A stretch of 64,000 bases of DNA from Lachnospiraceae bacterium (lineage in GTDB: Bacteria > Bacillota > Clostridia > Lachnospirales > Lachnospiraceae): NCBI GenBank assembly GCA_902362715.1, contig CABIXN010000002.1:1-64000 (forward strand). Reading direction: 5' to 3'. The position numbers and the translations under genes were made by a program. This document shows, in pieces, positions 22,479-30,325 of the stretch. Under the pieces are notes generated by a model. The model saw only the letters and a program-made list of their open reading frames with translations, searched no databases and was not told the DNA's origin. How positions within the stretch are numbered: the first letter of the stretch is position 1; each line of letters starts with the position of its first letter.

Positions 22479-23429
22479 TTAAGAATTTATAATAATACGA
22501 ATCAATTCTACAAATTTTTCTGGTGTCTCTAACTGTGGAAGATATTTTGCACTGGAAATATAAGCTGATTCAATGGCAGAATTATATGAAATATATTCAT
22601 CAATAATATCGCTCATATATTCGTGTTCTTTACCTCCAATCAGGCAGATACTGTTATTAATCTTTTTCAAAGCAGGTACAATATTAATATTTGTATAATG
22701 ACTGTTAATGCTTGCAAGTAAATATTTCCCCTGGCCATTATGGATATGTGCCGAATGGTAATAACTGTTTACAGTTTGGTTTGAAATGAGATAATCTTTA
22801 AAATAGCACTCGTTCATTAGCATATCAAGTACAGCATTTTTGGACATTACTATATTATAAATAAAAGTTCCTAATATTGGCAGTTCAATTAATGATTTAA
22901 TTATTCCGCTATGCTTGCTTGGTGATTTGGCAAGATCATACAAATCTGAAGGACTGATGCCTATTAGTTTATTAAAATATCTTGAATCAATCTGACATGC
23001 CATTATAACAAAGGAAAGAGAAGATCCTGTAGCTGCCACGTCTGTTTTTTCACCAATAATATCTCTGATAAAATCACTTACCAGTTGAACATACATATAA
23101 TTTGTATATGTAAGATTAGGTTTGTCTGAGCGTCCGCATCCAAGTAAGTCAATTGCGTAGACTGTATTTGTACGGGCCAGATGATGTATGATTTTGTTCC
23201 ATTCATAACTAGAAGAAGAGGGAAGCATATCGTGGATTAATAATATTGGTGATCCTTTTCCTTTTTTTATATAATAGATATTACCGTATCTCCAGCTAAA
23301 AAATTTACCGTTTCCTAACGGCAAATGATCTTTCATATTGGCTAAAAAATTAATTAGTTTATTAATAAGAAAAATTAGTATAGTACTGATAATTAATAGT
23401 AAGGAAAAATTTTTAATTTTCTTTTTCAT
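22479..23429 (-). CDS. Membrane-anchored alpha/beta hydrolase-fold protein
   Basis: The 316-residue protein begins with a basic end and one membrane segment (about residues 8-28), so it is probably anchored in the membrane with the fold outside. The fold is clear: GSPILLIHDMLP (oxyanion strand-loop), VYAIDLLGCGRSDKP and the elbow TGSSLSF with candidate nucleophile Ser137. The position of the catalytic histidine in the family pattern GHxPxxExPEEF reads KYLPQLETPEKF, with Tyr296 in place of His. It may be non-catalytic or use another residue. The substrate is unknown. Its 3' end lies 3 bases from the group IIC intron. Confidence 0.8.
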   Translation of the reverse strand: MKKKIKNFSLLLIISTILIFLINKLINFLANMKDHLPLGNGKFFSWRYGNIYYIKKGKGSPILLIHDMLPSSSSYEWNKIIHHLARTNTVYAIDLLGCGRSDKPNLTYTNYMYVQLVSDFIRDIIGEKTDVAATGSSLSFVIMACQIDSRYFNKLIGISPSDLYDLAKSPSKHSGIIKSLIELPILGTFIYNIVMSKNAVLDMLMNECYFKDYLISNQTVNSYYHSAHIHNGQGKYLLASINSHYTNINIVPALKKINNSICLIGGKEHEYMSDIIDEYISYNSAIESAYISSAKYLPQLETPEKFVELIRIIINS

Positions 23430-23656
23430 AAAAAAACCCCTTTCACTTATATATTATAGTCGAACTTATATTGATATACAAATAAATTTTTTATGATTCT
23501 ATATTCAATATTAGTATATAGAGTAATATTTTGGAACCAAATAAGAACATGTGTTCTTTACTTTGCTATGGAAAAATCTTTTGAGTTTTTTTATAACAGC
23601 ATTATGTATTTTGTAATATAGAAACTTTATTTATATTAGAACTTTTTTATTACTAA

Positions 23657-23672
23657 TGTTTCACGTGAAACA
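23657..23672. promoter_or_regulatory. parS site 1
   Basis: TGTTTCACGTGAAACA is a perfect match to the universal 16-base parS palindrome bound by ParB/Spo0J. Confidence 0.95.
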
Positions 23673-23848
23673 TTTTTGGGTAGATAGGATTAAAAAGGTT
23701 TTATTTTATAATCATACTAATCTGTTTATTAGATTAAATACATATTAAAAGTTATAAAAAAAATAAGATAATAAAAAATTAATTTTAAAATAATAAGTTT
23801 ATTATTAACTATATTAAATATGACAATAGGTAAATCTATCAAAAAAAA

Positions 23849-23864
23849 TGTTTCACGTGAAACA
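23849..23864. promoter_or_regulatory. parS site 2
   Basis: A second perfect TGTTTCACGTGAAACA lies 192 bases from the first and about 30 bases before the parA -10 box. The flanks of the two sites are identical (A before, TTTTTGGGTAGAT after), so the copy arose by duplication. Confidence 0.95.
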
Positions 23865-23931
23865 TTTTTGGGTAGATTGAAAAATTACTTAGTGATATAA
23901 TAAAGGAAGTGATTAAGAAAGGAAATATAAT

Positions 23932-24702
23932 ATGGGAAGAATTATTGCAGTTGCAAATCAAAAAGGTGGTGTTGGAAAAACTACTACAGCTATTAATTTG
24001 TCAGCCTGCCTGGCCGAGGCCGGAAAAAAGGTATTAACCATTGATATGGATCCACAGGGAAATACTACTAGTGGTCTTGGTCTGGATAAAAATGAATTGA
24101 ATAATACTGTATATGAATTAATGTTGGGAGAGTGTACAGTAAATGAAAGTATTACAAAGTCTGAAATAGAAAATTTGTATATAATTGCTTCAAATGTAAA
24201 TTTAGCTGGAGCTGAAATAGAACTATTAGATATAAATGAGAAGGAATATATATTAAAAAATGAAATTGATTATGTGCAGGATGATTATGATTATATAATT
24301 ATAGATTGCCCTCCCTCATTAAGTATGCTGACAGTAAATGCTATGACAACTGCAAATACAGTATTGGTGCCAATTCAATGTGAATACTATGCCCTGGAAG
24401 GATTAAGCCAGCTGATGCATACCATTGATCTTGTGCAGCAAAGATTAAATCCAGATCTTAATATGGAAGGTGTCGTATTTACTATGTATGATGCCAGAAC
24501 AAATCTTTCTTTACAAGTAGTAGAAAATGTAAAAAACAATTTAGATACTACTATATATAAAACAATTATTCCAAGAAATATAAGACTTGCAGAGGCCCCC
24601 AGTCATGGATTACCTATTAATCTTTATGATAGCAAATCAGCCGGAGCTGAAAGTTACAGAGGACTAGCACAGGAAGTAATTGCGAGAAAGGATTTTAAAT
24701 AA
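23932..24702 (+). CDS. parA: Chromosome partitioning ATPase ParA/Soj
   Basis: The 256-residue ATPase has the deviant Walker A KGGVGKTTT near residue 11 and the A' motif IDMDPQGNTTSG. The Walker B region is YIIIDCPPSLSMLT. It is the short, chromosomal type without an N-terminal HTH. It abuts parB without a gap and lies next to two parS sites, so it works in origin segregation and control of DnaA. Confidence 0.96.
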   Translation: MGRIIAVANQKGGVGKTTTAINLSACLAEAGKKVLTIDMDPQGNTTSGLGLDKNELNNTVYELMLGECTVNESITKSEIENLYIIASNVNLAGAEIELLDINEKEYILKNEIDYVQDDYDYIIIDCPPSLSMLTVNAMTTANTVLVPIQCEYYALEGLSQLMHTIDLVQQRLNPDLNMEGVVFTMYDARTNLSLQVVENVKNNLDTTIYKTIIPRNIRLAEAPSHGLPINLYDSKSAGAESYRGLAQEVIARKDFK

Positions 24703-25605
24703 ATGGCTACAAGAAAAAGCGGACTTGGAAAAGGACTGGATTCTTTGATTTCAAATAAGGTAACTCCTAAATCTTCACCGGAAAATAATGAAAGTAATAC
24801 AGAAAAAGAGCCTGATTTTATGGTGAAAATTTCGAAAGTAGAACCTAACAGAGAACAGCCGAGAAAAAAATTTGATGAAGATGCATTGCTAGAACTTGCA
24901 GAATCGTTAAAACAATATGGAGTACTTCAGCCCCTGCTTGTCCAGAGAAGAGAGGATTATTATGAAATTATTGCAGGTGAAAGACGTTGGAGAGCAGCAA
25001 AGTTAGCAGGTTTAAAAGAAGTACCTGTTATTATAAAGGATTTATCAGACCAGGAAATCATGGAAATTTCTCTCATAGAAAATATTCAGAGGGAAGATCT
25101 AAATCCAATTGAAGAAGCGCAGGCCTATAAAAGGCTGCTGACAGAGTTCAATTTAAAACAGGATGAAGTGGCAGAAAAAGTTTCAAAAAGCAGATCTGCT
25201 ATTACAAATTCTATGAGACTTTTGAAATTATGTGATAGAGTACAGCAGATGATAATAGATGAACAGTTAACCATGGGGCACGTAAGACCACTGATTAGTA
25301 TCGAGGATGCCGATGAACAGTATGCAATTGCACAGAAAATTTTTGATGAGCGATTAAATGTACGTGAAACGGAAAGACTGTTAAAGAAACTTCAAAGAGA
25401 AAAGGAAAATCCCGAAATAGTACAGCCAGACAATAATTTAAAATTTTTATACGAAAATCTTGAAGAACAGATGAAACAGATCTGGGGAACAAAAGTAAGT
25501 ATACATCCTAAGAAAAATCATAAAGGAAAAATTGAAATAGAATATTATTCACAGGATGAATTGGATCGTTTATTGGATATGATGCAGGAAATTCACAGAA
25601 ATTAG
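24703..25605 (+). CDS. parB: Chromosome partitioning CTPase/DNA-binding protein ParB/Spo0J
   Basis: The 300-residue ParB begins MATRKSGLGKGLDSLI, the ParA-stimulating peptide. The N-terminal nuclease-like CTP-binding domain includes VEPNREQPRKKFD, GERRWRAAKLAG and ENIQREDLNPIEEA. The central HTH domain is DEVAEKVSKSRSAITNSMRL and binds parS. A C-terminal dimerisation region follows. It starts directly after the parA stop. Confidence 0.96.
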   Translation: MATRKSGLGKGLDSLISNKVTPKSSPENNESNTEKEPDFMVKISKVEPNREQPRKKFDEDALLELAESLKQYGVLQPLLVQRREDYYEIIAGERRWRAAKLAGLKEVPVIIKDLSDQEIMEISLIENIQREDLNPIEEAQAYKRLLTEFNLKQDEVAEKVSKSRSAITNSMRLLKLCDRVQQMIIDEQLTMGHVRPLISIEDADEQYAIAQKIFDERLNVRETERLLKKLQREKENPEIVQPDNNLKFLYENLEEQMKQIWGTKVSIHPKKNHKGKIEIEYYSQDELDRLLDMMQEIHRN

Positions 25606-25635
25606 TAAACATACGTTCGAAGAAAGGAAATCTAA

Positions 25636-26145
25636 ATGTTATTTGATTTACAGGAGCTAACAGGAATCAGTCTCGACATATTTGTAATCGCGCTTGCAGC
25701 GCTGGTGCTTATTTTAATTATTATCAATATTGCAAATGGTATAAAAATGAAAAGACTGAAAAAAAGTTATAAAACATTTATGGAAGGGAAAGACGGTGCT
25801 TCTTTAGAAGAATCATTAAATAAAACTTTTGAAAAAATGGAGGACCTCCTTATTTCAGATCAGGAAAATAAGAGAAATATCCAGATGGTTCTAGACCACC
25901 TAGATAACACTTATCAAAAAGTTGGTTTGGTAAAATATGATGCATTTAATGAAATGGGAGGAAAATTAAGTTTCTCACTGGCTTTATTAGATAGAAAAAA
26001 TGATGGTTTTATTATAAACGCAATGCACAGCAGAGAAGGATGTTATACATATATTAAAGAGATTATCAGTGGAAATTCTGTAATTTTACTATCTGATGAA
26101 GAAAAAGAGGCACTTGAAATGGCTCTGAATCCTTCCGAAGAATAA
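25636..26145 (+). CDS. DUF4446 family membrane protein
   Basis: The 169-residue protein has one N-terminal membrane helix (about residues 14-34), a coiled-coil-like middle and the family core KYDAFNEMGGKLSFSLALLD and MHSREGCYTYIKEI. The family is widespread behind parB in Clostridia and has no known function. It lies 30 bases after parB with an AAAGGAAA site. Confidence 0.88.
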   Translation: MLFDLQELTGISLDIFVIALAALVLILIIINIANGIKMKRLKKSYKTFMEGKDGASLEESLNKTFEKMEDLLISDQENKRNIQMVLDHLDNTYQKVGLVKYDAFNEMGGKLSFSLALLDRKNDGFIINAMHSREGCYTYIKEIISGNSVILLSDEEKEALEMALNPSEE

Positions 26146-26173
26146 TCTTTTAAAATATATGTAAGATTGGCAG

Positions 26174-26202
26174 TTTACAAATAGAAGTAATTTATATATA
26201 AT
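26174..26202 (+). promoter_or_regulatory. Promoter of the DUF3881 gene
   Basis: TTTACA (26174-26179), a 17-base spacer and a perfect TATAAT (26197-26202) precede the start codon by 35 bases. Confidence 0.7.
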
Positions 26203-26237
26203 AAAATAGTTGCAAAGAAGAATAAAAGGAAAAATAT

Positions 26238-27122
26238 ATGGTGCACAGTTTTTTACGTTCCATTGGATTTCGAAATTTAAAAAAGAAATCCGATTTATAC
26301 CAGATTCTAGAAGATGTTATTAATCATCCTGATACTCAGTCAGTGGAAAAGGATCAGAATGGTAACAGTTTTATTGAGTGTAAAAAAGAATTTGGAGAAG
26401 ATTTTGGAATTGCAGTATGCGGTGATTTTATAGATAATCACGAGTTTCGTATGGAACATTACTATCCATATCTAATTGGAACCGGAATTACTACAGAAGA
26501 AGAAATTGAGATAGAGCGGCATGCGGAAAAAGAATCTTATGCAGGAATCTGTGATGAGATGAAGTTAGGTGTCACATTGATATTTTATGTTCAGAATATT
26601 GCCGAGGTATTGAAGGAACAGCAGATATTTGGTAAATATAAAAACGGAATTAATGCGACATTGGCGGGGCTGGCCTATACAGGACGAATATTACTGCCTG
26701 TAGAAAAAACGGAAGCTTCTAAGGAACAGAAAAAAAAATCCACAGAAAACAGAATACATCTGATTTCTAAAGCCCGGGAAGGAAACCAGGCAGCTATGGA
26801 GAATCTGACACTCCATGATATGGATATGTACACTTCTTTGTCCAGACGCATTATTAAAGAAGATATACTTAGCATTGTTGAAACAAGTTTTATGCCTTTT
26901 GGGATTGAAAGCGATCAGTACATGATTATTGGAGAAATCCTAGACTGCATGAAAAGTCAGAATCATAATACCGGTGAGGTCATTTGGATTATGACATTAA
27001 ATTGTAATGACATGATATTTGATATATGTGTCAATGAAAAAGATCTGTTAGGAGAGCCGGAGGCTGGCCGCAGGTTTAAGGGAAGAGTATGGATGCAGGG
27101 ATGTATCAACTATTCCTATTAA
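26238..27122 (+). CDS. DUF3881 family protein
   Basis: The 294-residue soluble protein starts MVHSFLRSIGFRNLKKKSDL and contains GDFIDNHEFRMEHYYPY and GAGICDEMKLG-like text (YAGICDEMKLGVTLIFYVQN), which I recognise as the Lachnospiraceae-typical DUF3881 family of unknown function. It has its own promoter. It is the last clear host gene before the tRNA-Arg locus. Confidence 0.8.
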   Translation: MVHSFLRSIGFRNLKKKSDLYQILEDVINHPDTQSVEKDQNGNSFIECKKEFGEDFGIAVCGDFIDNHEFRMEHYYPYLIGTGITTEEEIEIERHAEKESYAGICDEMKLGVTLIFYVQNIAEVLKEQQIFGKYKNGINATLAGLAYTGRILLPVEKTEASKEQKKKSTENRIHLISKAREGNQAAMENLTLHDMDMYTSLSRRIIKEDILSIVETSFMPFGIESDQYMIIGEILDCMKSQNHNTGEVIWIMTLNCNDMIFDICVNEKDLLGEPEAGRRFKGRVWMQGCINYSY

Positions 27123-27235
27123 ATAAAATTCTGAATCATACTAATAATTAAACAATTTATAAGCTGCACATTATTATATTTTCTTAATGTAAAAGGAAAA
27201 GTTCATAAGTAAATAATAGATATAGATTTAAAAAT

Positions 27236-27274
27236 GCCCATATAGTTAAATGGATATAACAAGCCCCTCCTAAG
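27236..27274 (+). pseudogene. 5' half of a tRNA-Arg(CCT), cut at the anticodon loop
   Basis: The 39 bases form a correct tRNA 5' half: acceptor strand GCCCATA, D-arm GTTA-AATGGATA-TAAC, anticodon 5' strand AGCCC and loop CTCCTAA (anticodon CCT). The expected 3' strand GGGCT is missing; the sequence runs on as GAAAGTGTTG. No 3' half was noticed in the window. It looks like a tRNA gene split by insertion or deletion at the anticodon loop. Confidence 0.7.
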
Positions 27275-27347
27275 AAAGTGTTGAAACATACACCCCGGAG
27301 GAAAAGGAAAAAGGTAACAAGTAAAATTAAATATAGATTTTCTAAAT

Positions 27348-27424
27348 GTCGCTATAGCTCAGCTGGATAGAGCGACCGCCTCCTAAGCGGTAGGTCGGAG
27401 GTTCAAATCCTCTTAGCGACGCCA
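27348..27424 (+). tRNA. tRNA-Arg (anticodon CCT)
   Basis: A full cloverleaf: acceptor GTCGCTA with TAGCGAC, D-arm GCTCAGCTGGATAGAGC, anticodon stem ACCGC/GCGGT around CTCCTAA (CCT, reads AGG) and T-arm GGAGGTTCAAATCCTC. CCA is encoded. The body differs from the half tRNA 113 bases upstream, so it is not a copy of it. The conjugative element begins at or next to this gene. Confidence 0.96.
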
Positions 27425-27431
27425 AAAACTC

Positions 27432-27475
27432 CGCCGAAAACGTTGATTTTTCAAGGTTTTCGGCGTTTTCTTTTT
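27432..27475 (+). terminator. Terminator after tRNA-Arg
   Basis: CGCCGAAAAC (27432-27441) pairs with GTTTTCGGCG (27456-27465), with an inner TTGA/TCAA pairing, and is followed by TTTTCTTTTT. Confidence 0.88.
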
Positions 27476-27505
27476 CCCAAGAAAAATCGAACACATAACA
27501 AACAG

Positions 27506-27676
27506 CGATTAGCAGGAAGCATTTTTGCTAATCGGAAGTGACCATGGTGAACTCGAACGATTGATTTTTGTCACCGATTAGCTTGCTAATGATTAGCAGA
27601 AAATTTTCGATTTTTGCTAATCAAACTGCCTCTCCTGCTAATTTGCCGAAAAATCATGCAAAAAACCTTGCTAATT
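27506..27676. repeat. Cluster of eight GCTAAT/ATTAGC repeats (iteron-like)
   Basis: The hexamer ATTAGC or its complement GCTAAT occurs eight times in 171 bases. ATTAGC is at 27508, 27577 and 27592; GCTAAT is at 27527, 27585, 27616, 27637 and 27670. Two pairs form perfect 8-bp inverted repeats GATTAGCA/TGCTAATC (27507-27533 and 27591-27622). No gene is present from 27425 to 27795. Such arrays are usual for Rep, partition or integrase arm-type binding, or for a transfer origin; which one applies here cannot be decided. Confidence 0.75.
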
Positions 27677-27743
27677 GGATGGGCGAATGTTACCGAGTAA
27701 AAGGCATTTTTTTGAAGTTTATTCCGTCCTTTTGCTGGCATAT

Positions 27744-27772
27744 TTGAGGGGGTACACCGCTTCTCGTATAAT
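27744..27772 (+). promoter_or_regulatory. Promoter of the 57-residue gene
   Basis: TTGAGG (27744-27749), a 17-base spacer and a perfect TATAAT (27767-27772) lie 23 bases before the start codon. Confidence 0.65.
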
Positions 27773-27795
27773 GATGCTGTAAGGAGGTGCATCGT

Positions 27796-27969
27796 ATGAG
27801 AGAAAAAACATTTCATGTTTATGTGGATAGCCATGATAGAAGCCTTTTGCTTCAAAGTCTTGTAGAATTGAAAAATCTGTTGATCCAACAAGGCAGATAT
27901 ACGGACTGCGTGGATGAACTAATTTTCAAGGTAATCAATGCACCAGTTAAGAAGCTAAAAATCAGTTGA
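27796..27969 (+). CDS. Small ICE-type protein, paralog of the 65-residue protein at 50.7 kb
   Basis: The 57-residue protein begins MREKTFHVYVDSHDRSLLLQ and ends VDELIFKVINAPVKKLKIS. It aligns along its length with the protein at 50747-50944 (RYHIALDRYDRNIVINAL and VDELIDKVANAPTKKVRV). ATG 27796 has AAGGAGG 8 bases upstream. Function is unknown. It is the first gene right of the tRNA and supports the view that element DNA begins here. Confidence 0.7.
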   Translation: MREKTFHVYVDSHDRSLLLQSLVELKNLLIQQGRYTDCVDELIFKVINAPVKKLKIS

Positions 27970-28027
27970 AAGCACTCCTAAAAGTTATATAATAAGAAGT
28001 GAATATTTATTTGGAGGTTCCTATCAT

Positions 28028-28447
28028 ATGGATGAAAGAGAAAAGATTATTCGATTATGGTTTGATATGTGGCTTAATCAACAAGATTTAGGAATTGATG
28101 ATATCTTTACAGACGATCTCATCTATATTGAAAGCTGGGGGCCTAAATACGAAAATAGAGAACTGTTAAAGCACTGGTTCAATGAATGGAATACTCGTGG
28201 AAAAGTTCTTATATGGGATATTAAACAATTTTTCCATAAGGACAACCAAACCATTGTGGAATGGTATTTCAAAAATAAAATGAATACTGGAAATTTTGAA
28301 GAGTTTGATGGGATTTCTTTAGTTGTATGGACAAAAGACAACAAAATAAAAGAACTAAAAGAATTTGGATGTAATCTAAATAACTATAATCCATACGAAG
28401 AAAGCGATATTCCCCAATTTAGAGATGAGAAAGTGAATTGGTTTTGA
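28028..28447 (+). CDS. SnoaL/NTF2-like fold protein
   Basis: The 139-residue protein has the alpha+beta cone pattern of SnoaL-like NTF2 proteins: an N-terminal helix pair (REKIIRLWFDMWLNQQDLG), then DIFTDDLIYIESWGPKYENR, HWFNEWNTRGKVLIWDIKQF and TIVEWYFKNKMN-type strands. The function may be enzymatic or ligand-binding and cannot be assigned. It has a good TTGGAGG site and is much richer in A/T than the ICE genes that follow, so it is an accessory insertion. Confidence 0.7.
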   Translation: MDEREKIIRLWFDMWLNQQDLGIDDIFTDDLIYIESWGPKYENRELLKHWFNEWNTRGKVLIWDIKQFFHKDNQTIVEWYFKNKMNTGNFEEFDGISLVVWTKDNKIKELKEFGCNLNNYNPYEESDIPQFRDEKVNWF

Positions 28448-28494
28448 GCCTTGCAAATATAAGTTAAACCTTAAAAATTAAATATTGTTTACAT

Positions 28495-28527
28495 AGCCGA
28501 TTGGTATAAAAGCCAGTCGGCTTTTTT
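28495..28527 (+). terminator. Terminator with TTTACATAGCCG head
   Basis: AGCCGA-TGG pairs with CCA-TCGGCT (28495-28522) and is followed by TTTTTT. It belongs to the TTTACATAGCCG repeat family. A second copy, with the hairpin TAGCCGC/GCGGCTA (28548-28570), lies in the leader of the next gene. Confidence 0.75.
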
Positions 28528-28596
28528 GCGTTCTGGGGAACTTTACATAGCCGCCCTGACAAAGCGGCTAAATCTAAAAGAAAGGAGGACGCACCT

Positions 28597-29424
28597 ATGT
28601 CAAATTGCAAAGTGATTGCTCTGACCAATCAAAAAGGTGGTGTGGGCAAAACAACCACAGCAGTCAACCTGGGTGTCAGTCTGGCAAAGCAGGGAAAAAA
28701 AGTCCTGCTGATTGATGCAGATGCACAGGCCAACTTAACCATGGCTCTGGGGTACAGCAGACCAGATGACATTCCCATAACCCTCTCCACGGTGATGCAA
28801 AGTATTATCGACGATAAAGCCTTTGATGTTTCACAAGGCATCCTGCATCACAATGAGGGCGTGGATCTGCTTCCGTCCAATATTGAGCTGTCTGGCTTTG
28901 AAGTCAGGCTGATCAATGCCATGAGCCGTGAGCGTGTTTTGAAAACCTATGTGAATGAGGTCAAAAGGAATTACGACTATGTACTGATTGACTGTATGCC
29001 CTCTCTTGGCATGATTACCATCAATGCTTTGGCGGCAGCTGACAGTGTGGTTATCCCAACACAGCCCCACTATCTTTCTGCGAAAGGTCTGGAGCTGTTG
29101 CTTCGCTCAGTTTCTATGGTCAAGCGGCAGATCAATCCTAAACTGCGGATAGACGGTATCCTGATGACAATGGTAATGCCCCGCACCAACATTTCAAAAG
29201 AAATAACCGCTTCGGTGAAAAGTGCATACGGGCAAAGGATCAAGGTTTTTGATACCGAAATCCCCCATTCTATTCGTGCAGTAGAAGCTACCGCAGAGGG
29301 AAAGAGCATTTTTGCTTATGACAAAAGCGGAAAGGTAGCCGCTGCCTATGAACAATTAGGAAAGGAGGTGGCAGAAATTGGCGAGAAGCAACGGACACAA
29401 AATCGAGCTGACCGCATACGATGA
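28597..29424 (+). CDS. ICE ParA family partition ATPase
   Basis: The 275-residue ATPase has KGGVGKTTTAVNLG near residue 13, IDADAQANLTMALG and YVLIDCMPSLGMITINAL. It is the mobile-element type ParA seen at the head of Tn1549/CTn-like modules, distinct from the chromosomal ParA at 23.9 kb. It may stabilise the excised circle. AAAGGAGG precedes the ATG. The next gene overlaps its 3' end by 47 bases. Confidence 0.92.
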   Translation: MSNCKVIALTNQKGGVGKTTTAVNLGVSLAKQGKKVLLIDADAQANLTMALGYSRPDDIPITLSTVMQSIIDDKAFDVSQGILHHNEGVDLLPSNIELSGFEVRLINAMSRERVLKTYVNEVKRNYDYVLIDCMPSLGMITINALAAADSVVIPTQPHYLSAKGLELLLRSVSMVKRQINPKLRIDGILMTMVMPRTNISKEITASVKSAYGQRIKVFDTEIPHSIRAVEATAEGKSIFAYDKSGKVAAAYEQLGKEVAEIGEKQRTQNRADRIR

Positions 29425-30325
29425 CCTTTTCCAGACGGATGAAAGCCGTGCGGAAGCAAAACTGAGCAAGATACGGGACATTCCGATTGCGGAAATTGAC
29501 GAGTTTCCAGATCATCCGTTCAAAGTTTTACTGGATGAGGATATGGAACAGCTTGTTGAGAGCATCAAGAGAAATGGAGTGATGACCCCGGCAACGGTTC
29601 GGCTGAAAGAGGATGGGCGGTATGAGCTTATCAGCGGCCACAGGCGCAAAAAGGCATGTGAGATTGCCGGGCTTGAAACTCTGAAATGCGAGGTGAAGGA
29701 GCTGACCCGTGACGAAGCCATTATTGTGATGGTGGAGTCCAATCTGCAAAGATCAACGATCTTACCAAGTGAGAAAGCCTTTGCTTATAAAATGCGTCTG
29801 GAAGCAATGAAGCGTCAGGCAGGCAGACCGACAAAAGATAATTATTCCCCAGTGGGAAATAATTTAGAGTTTGCCACTTCATCTGATGAACTTGCCGAAA
29901 AGGTTGGGGAAAGTAAAAATCAGATTTTCCGCTATATCCGCTTGACCGAGCTTGTTCCTGAAATTTTGCAGATGGTAGATGAACGGCAGATTGCTTTTCG
30001 CCCGGCGGTAGAAATCTCTTATCTGTCCGATGAACAGCAGTATTCCCTTCTGGAAGCCATGCAGTATAACGATGCGACCCCGTCACTTGCACAGGCTATC
30101 AAAATGAAAAAGTTCATGCAGGACGGGAAACTCACAGATGAGGTTATCCAGTCGATCATGCAGGAAGAAAAGCCAAACCAGAGGGAAAAACCTGCTTTCC
30201 GTGATGAACGGATCACCAAGCTCATTCCCAAGAGCGTTCCCAGAGGCAGGGAATCGGATTTTGTTGTCAAGGCGCTGGAATTTTACAACCGCTACCTGCA
30301 GCGAAACAAAGACCGGGAACGATAG
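29378..30325 (+). CDS. ICE ParB/RepB-like partition protein
   Basis: The 315-residue protein contains a ParB N-terminal domain (DIPIAEIDEFPDHPF, ISGHRRKKACEIAGL, VESNLQRSTILPSEKA) and an HTH-like part (SDELAEKVGESKNQIFRYIRL). A helical C-terminal region follows. The start is a TTG (MARSNGHKIEL) 9 bases after AAAGGAGG and inside the parA 3' end, so the pair is coupled. Its binding site is not known. Confidence 0.9.
   Translation: MARSNGHKIELTAYDDLFQTDESRAEAKLSKIRDIPIAEIDEFPDHPFKVLLDEDMEQLVESIKRNGVMTPATVRLKEDGRYELISGHRRKKACEIAGLETLKCEVKELTRDEAIIVMVESNLQRSTILPSEKAFAYKMRLEAMKRQAGRPTKDNYSPVGNNLEFATSSDELAEKVGESKNQIFRYIRLTELVPEILQMVDERQIAFRPAVEISYLSDEQQYSLLEAMQYNDATPSLAQAIKMKKFMQDGKLTDEVIQSIMQEEKPNQREKPAFRDERITKLIPKSVPRGRESDFVVKALEFYNRYLQRNKDRER

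Larger units (their letters stand above)
23430..23931. other. AT-rich intergenic region upstream of parA with centromere sites
   Basis: About 500 bases without a gene between the divergent hydrolase and parA genes. It holds two parS sites inside a 30-base direct repeat and an extended -10 promoter (TGATATAAT, 23893-23901) for parA. The rest is almost pure A/T and shows nothing else recognisable. Confidence 0.7.

Noticed and set aside
23877..23901. TTGAAA plus TATAAT as a standard parA promoter
   Set aside because: The spacer would be 13 bases, too short; the extended -10 TGATATAAT is preferred.
27348..27424. Tandem duplication as the origin of the two tRNA-Arg sequences
   Set aside because: Outside the anticodon loop and universal tRNA positions the two sequences differ, including the acceptor arms, so one is not a copy of the other.
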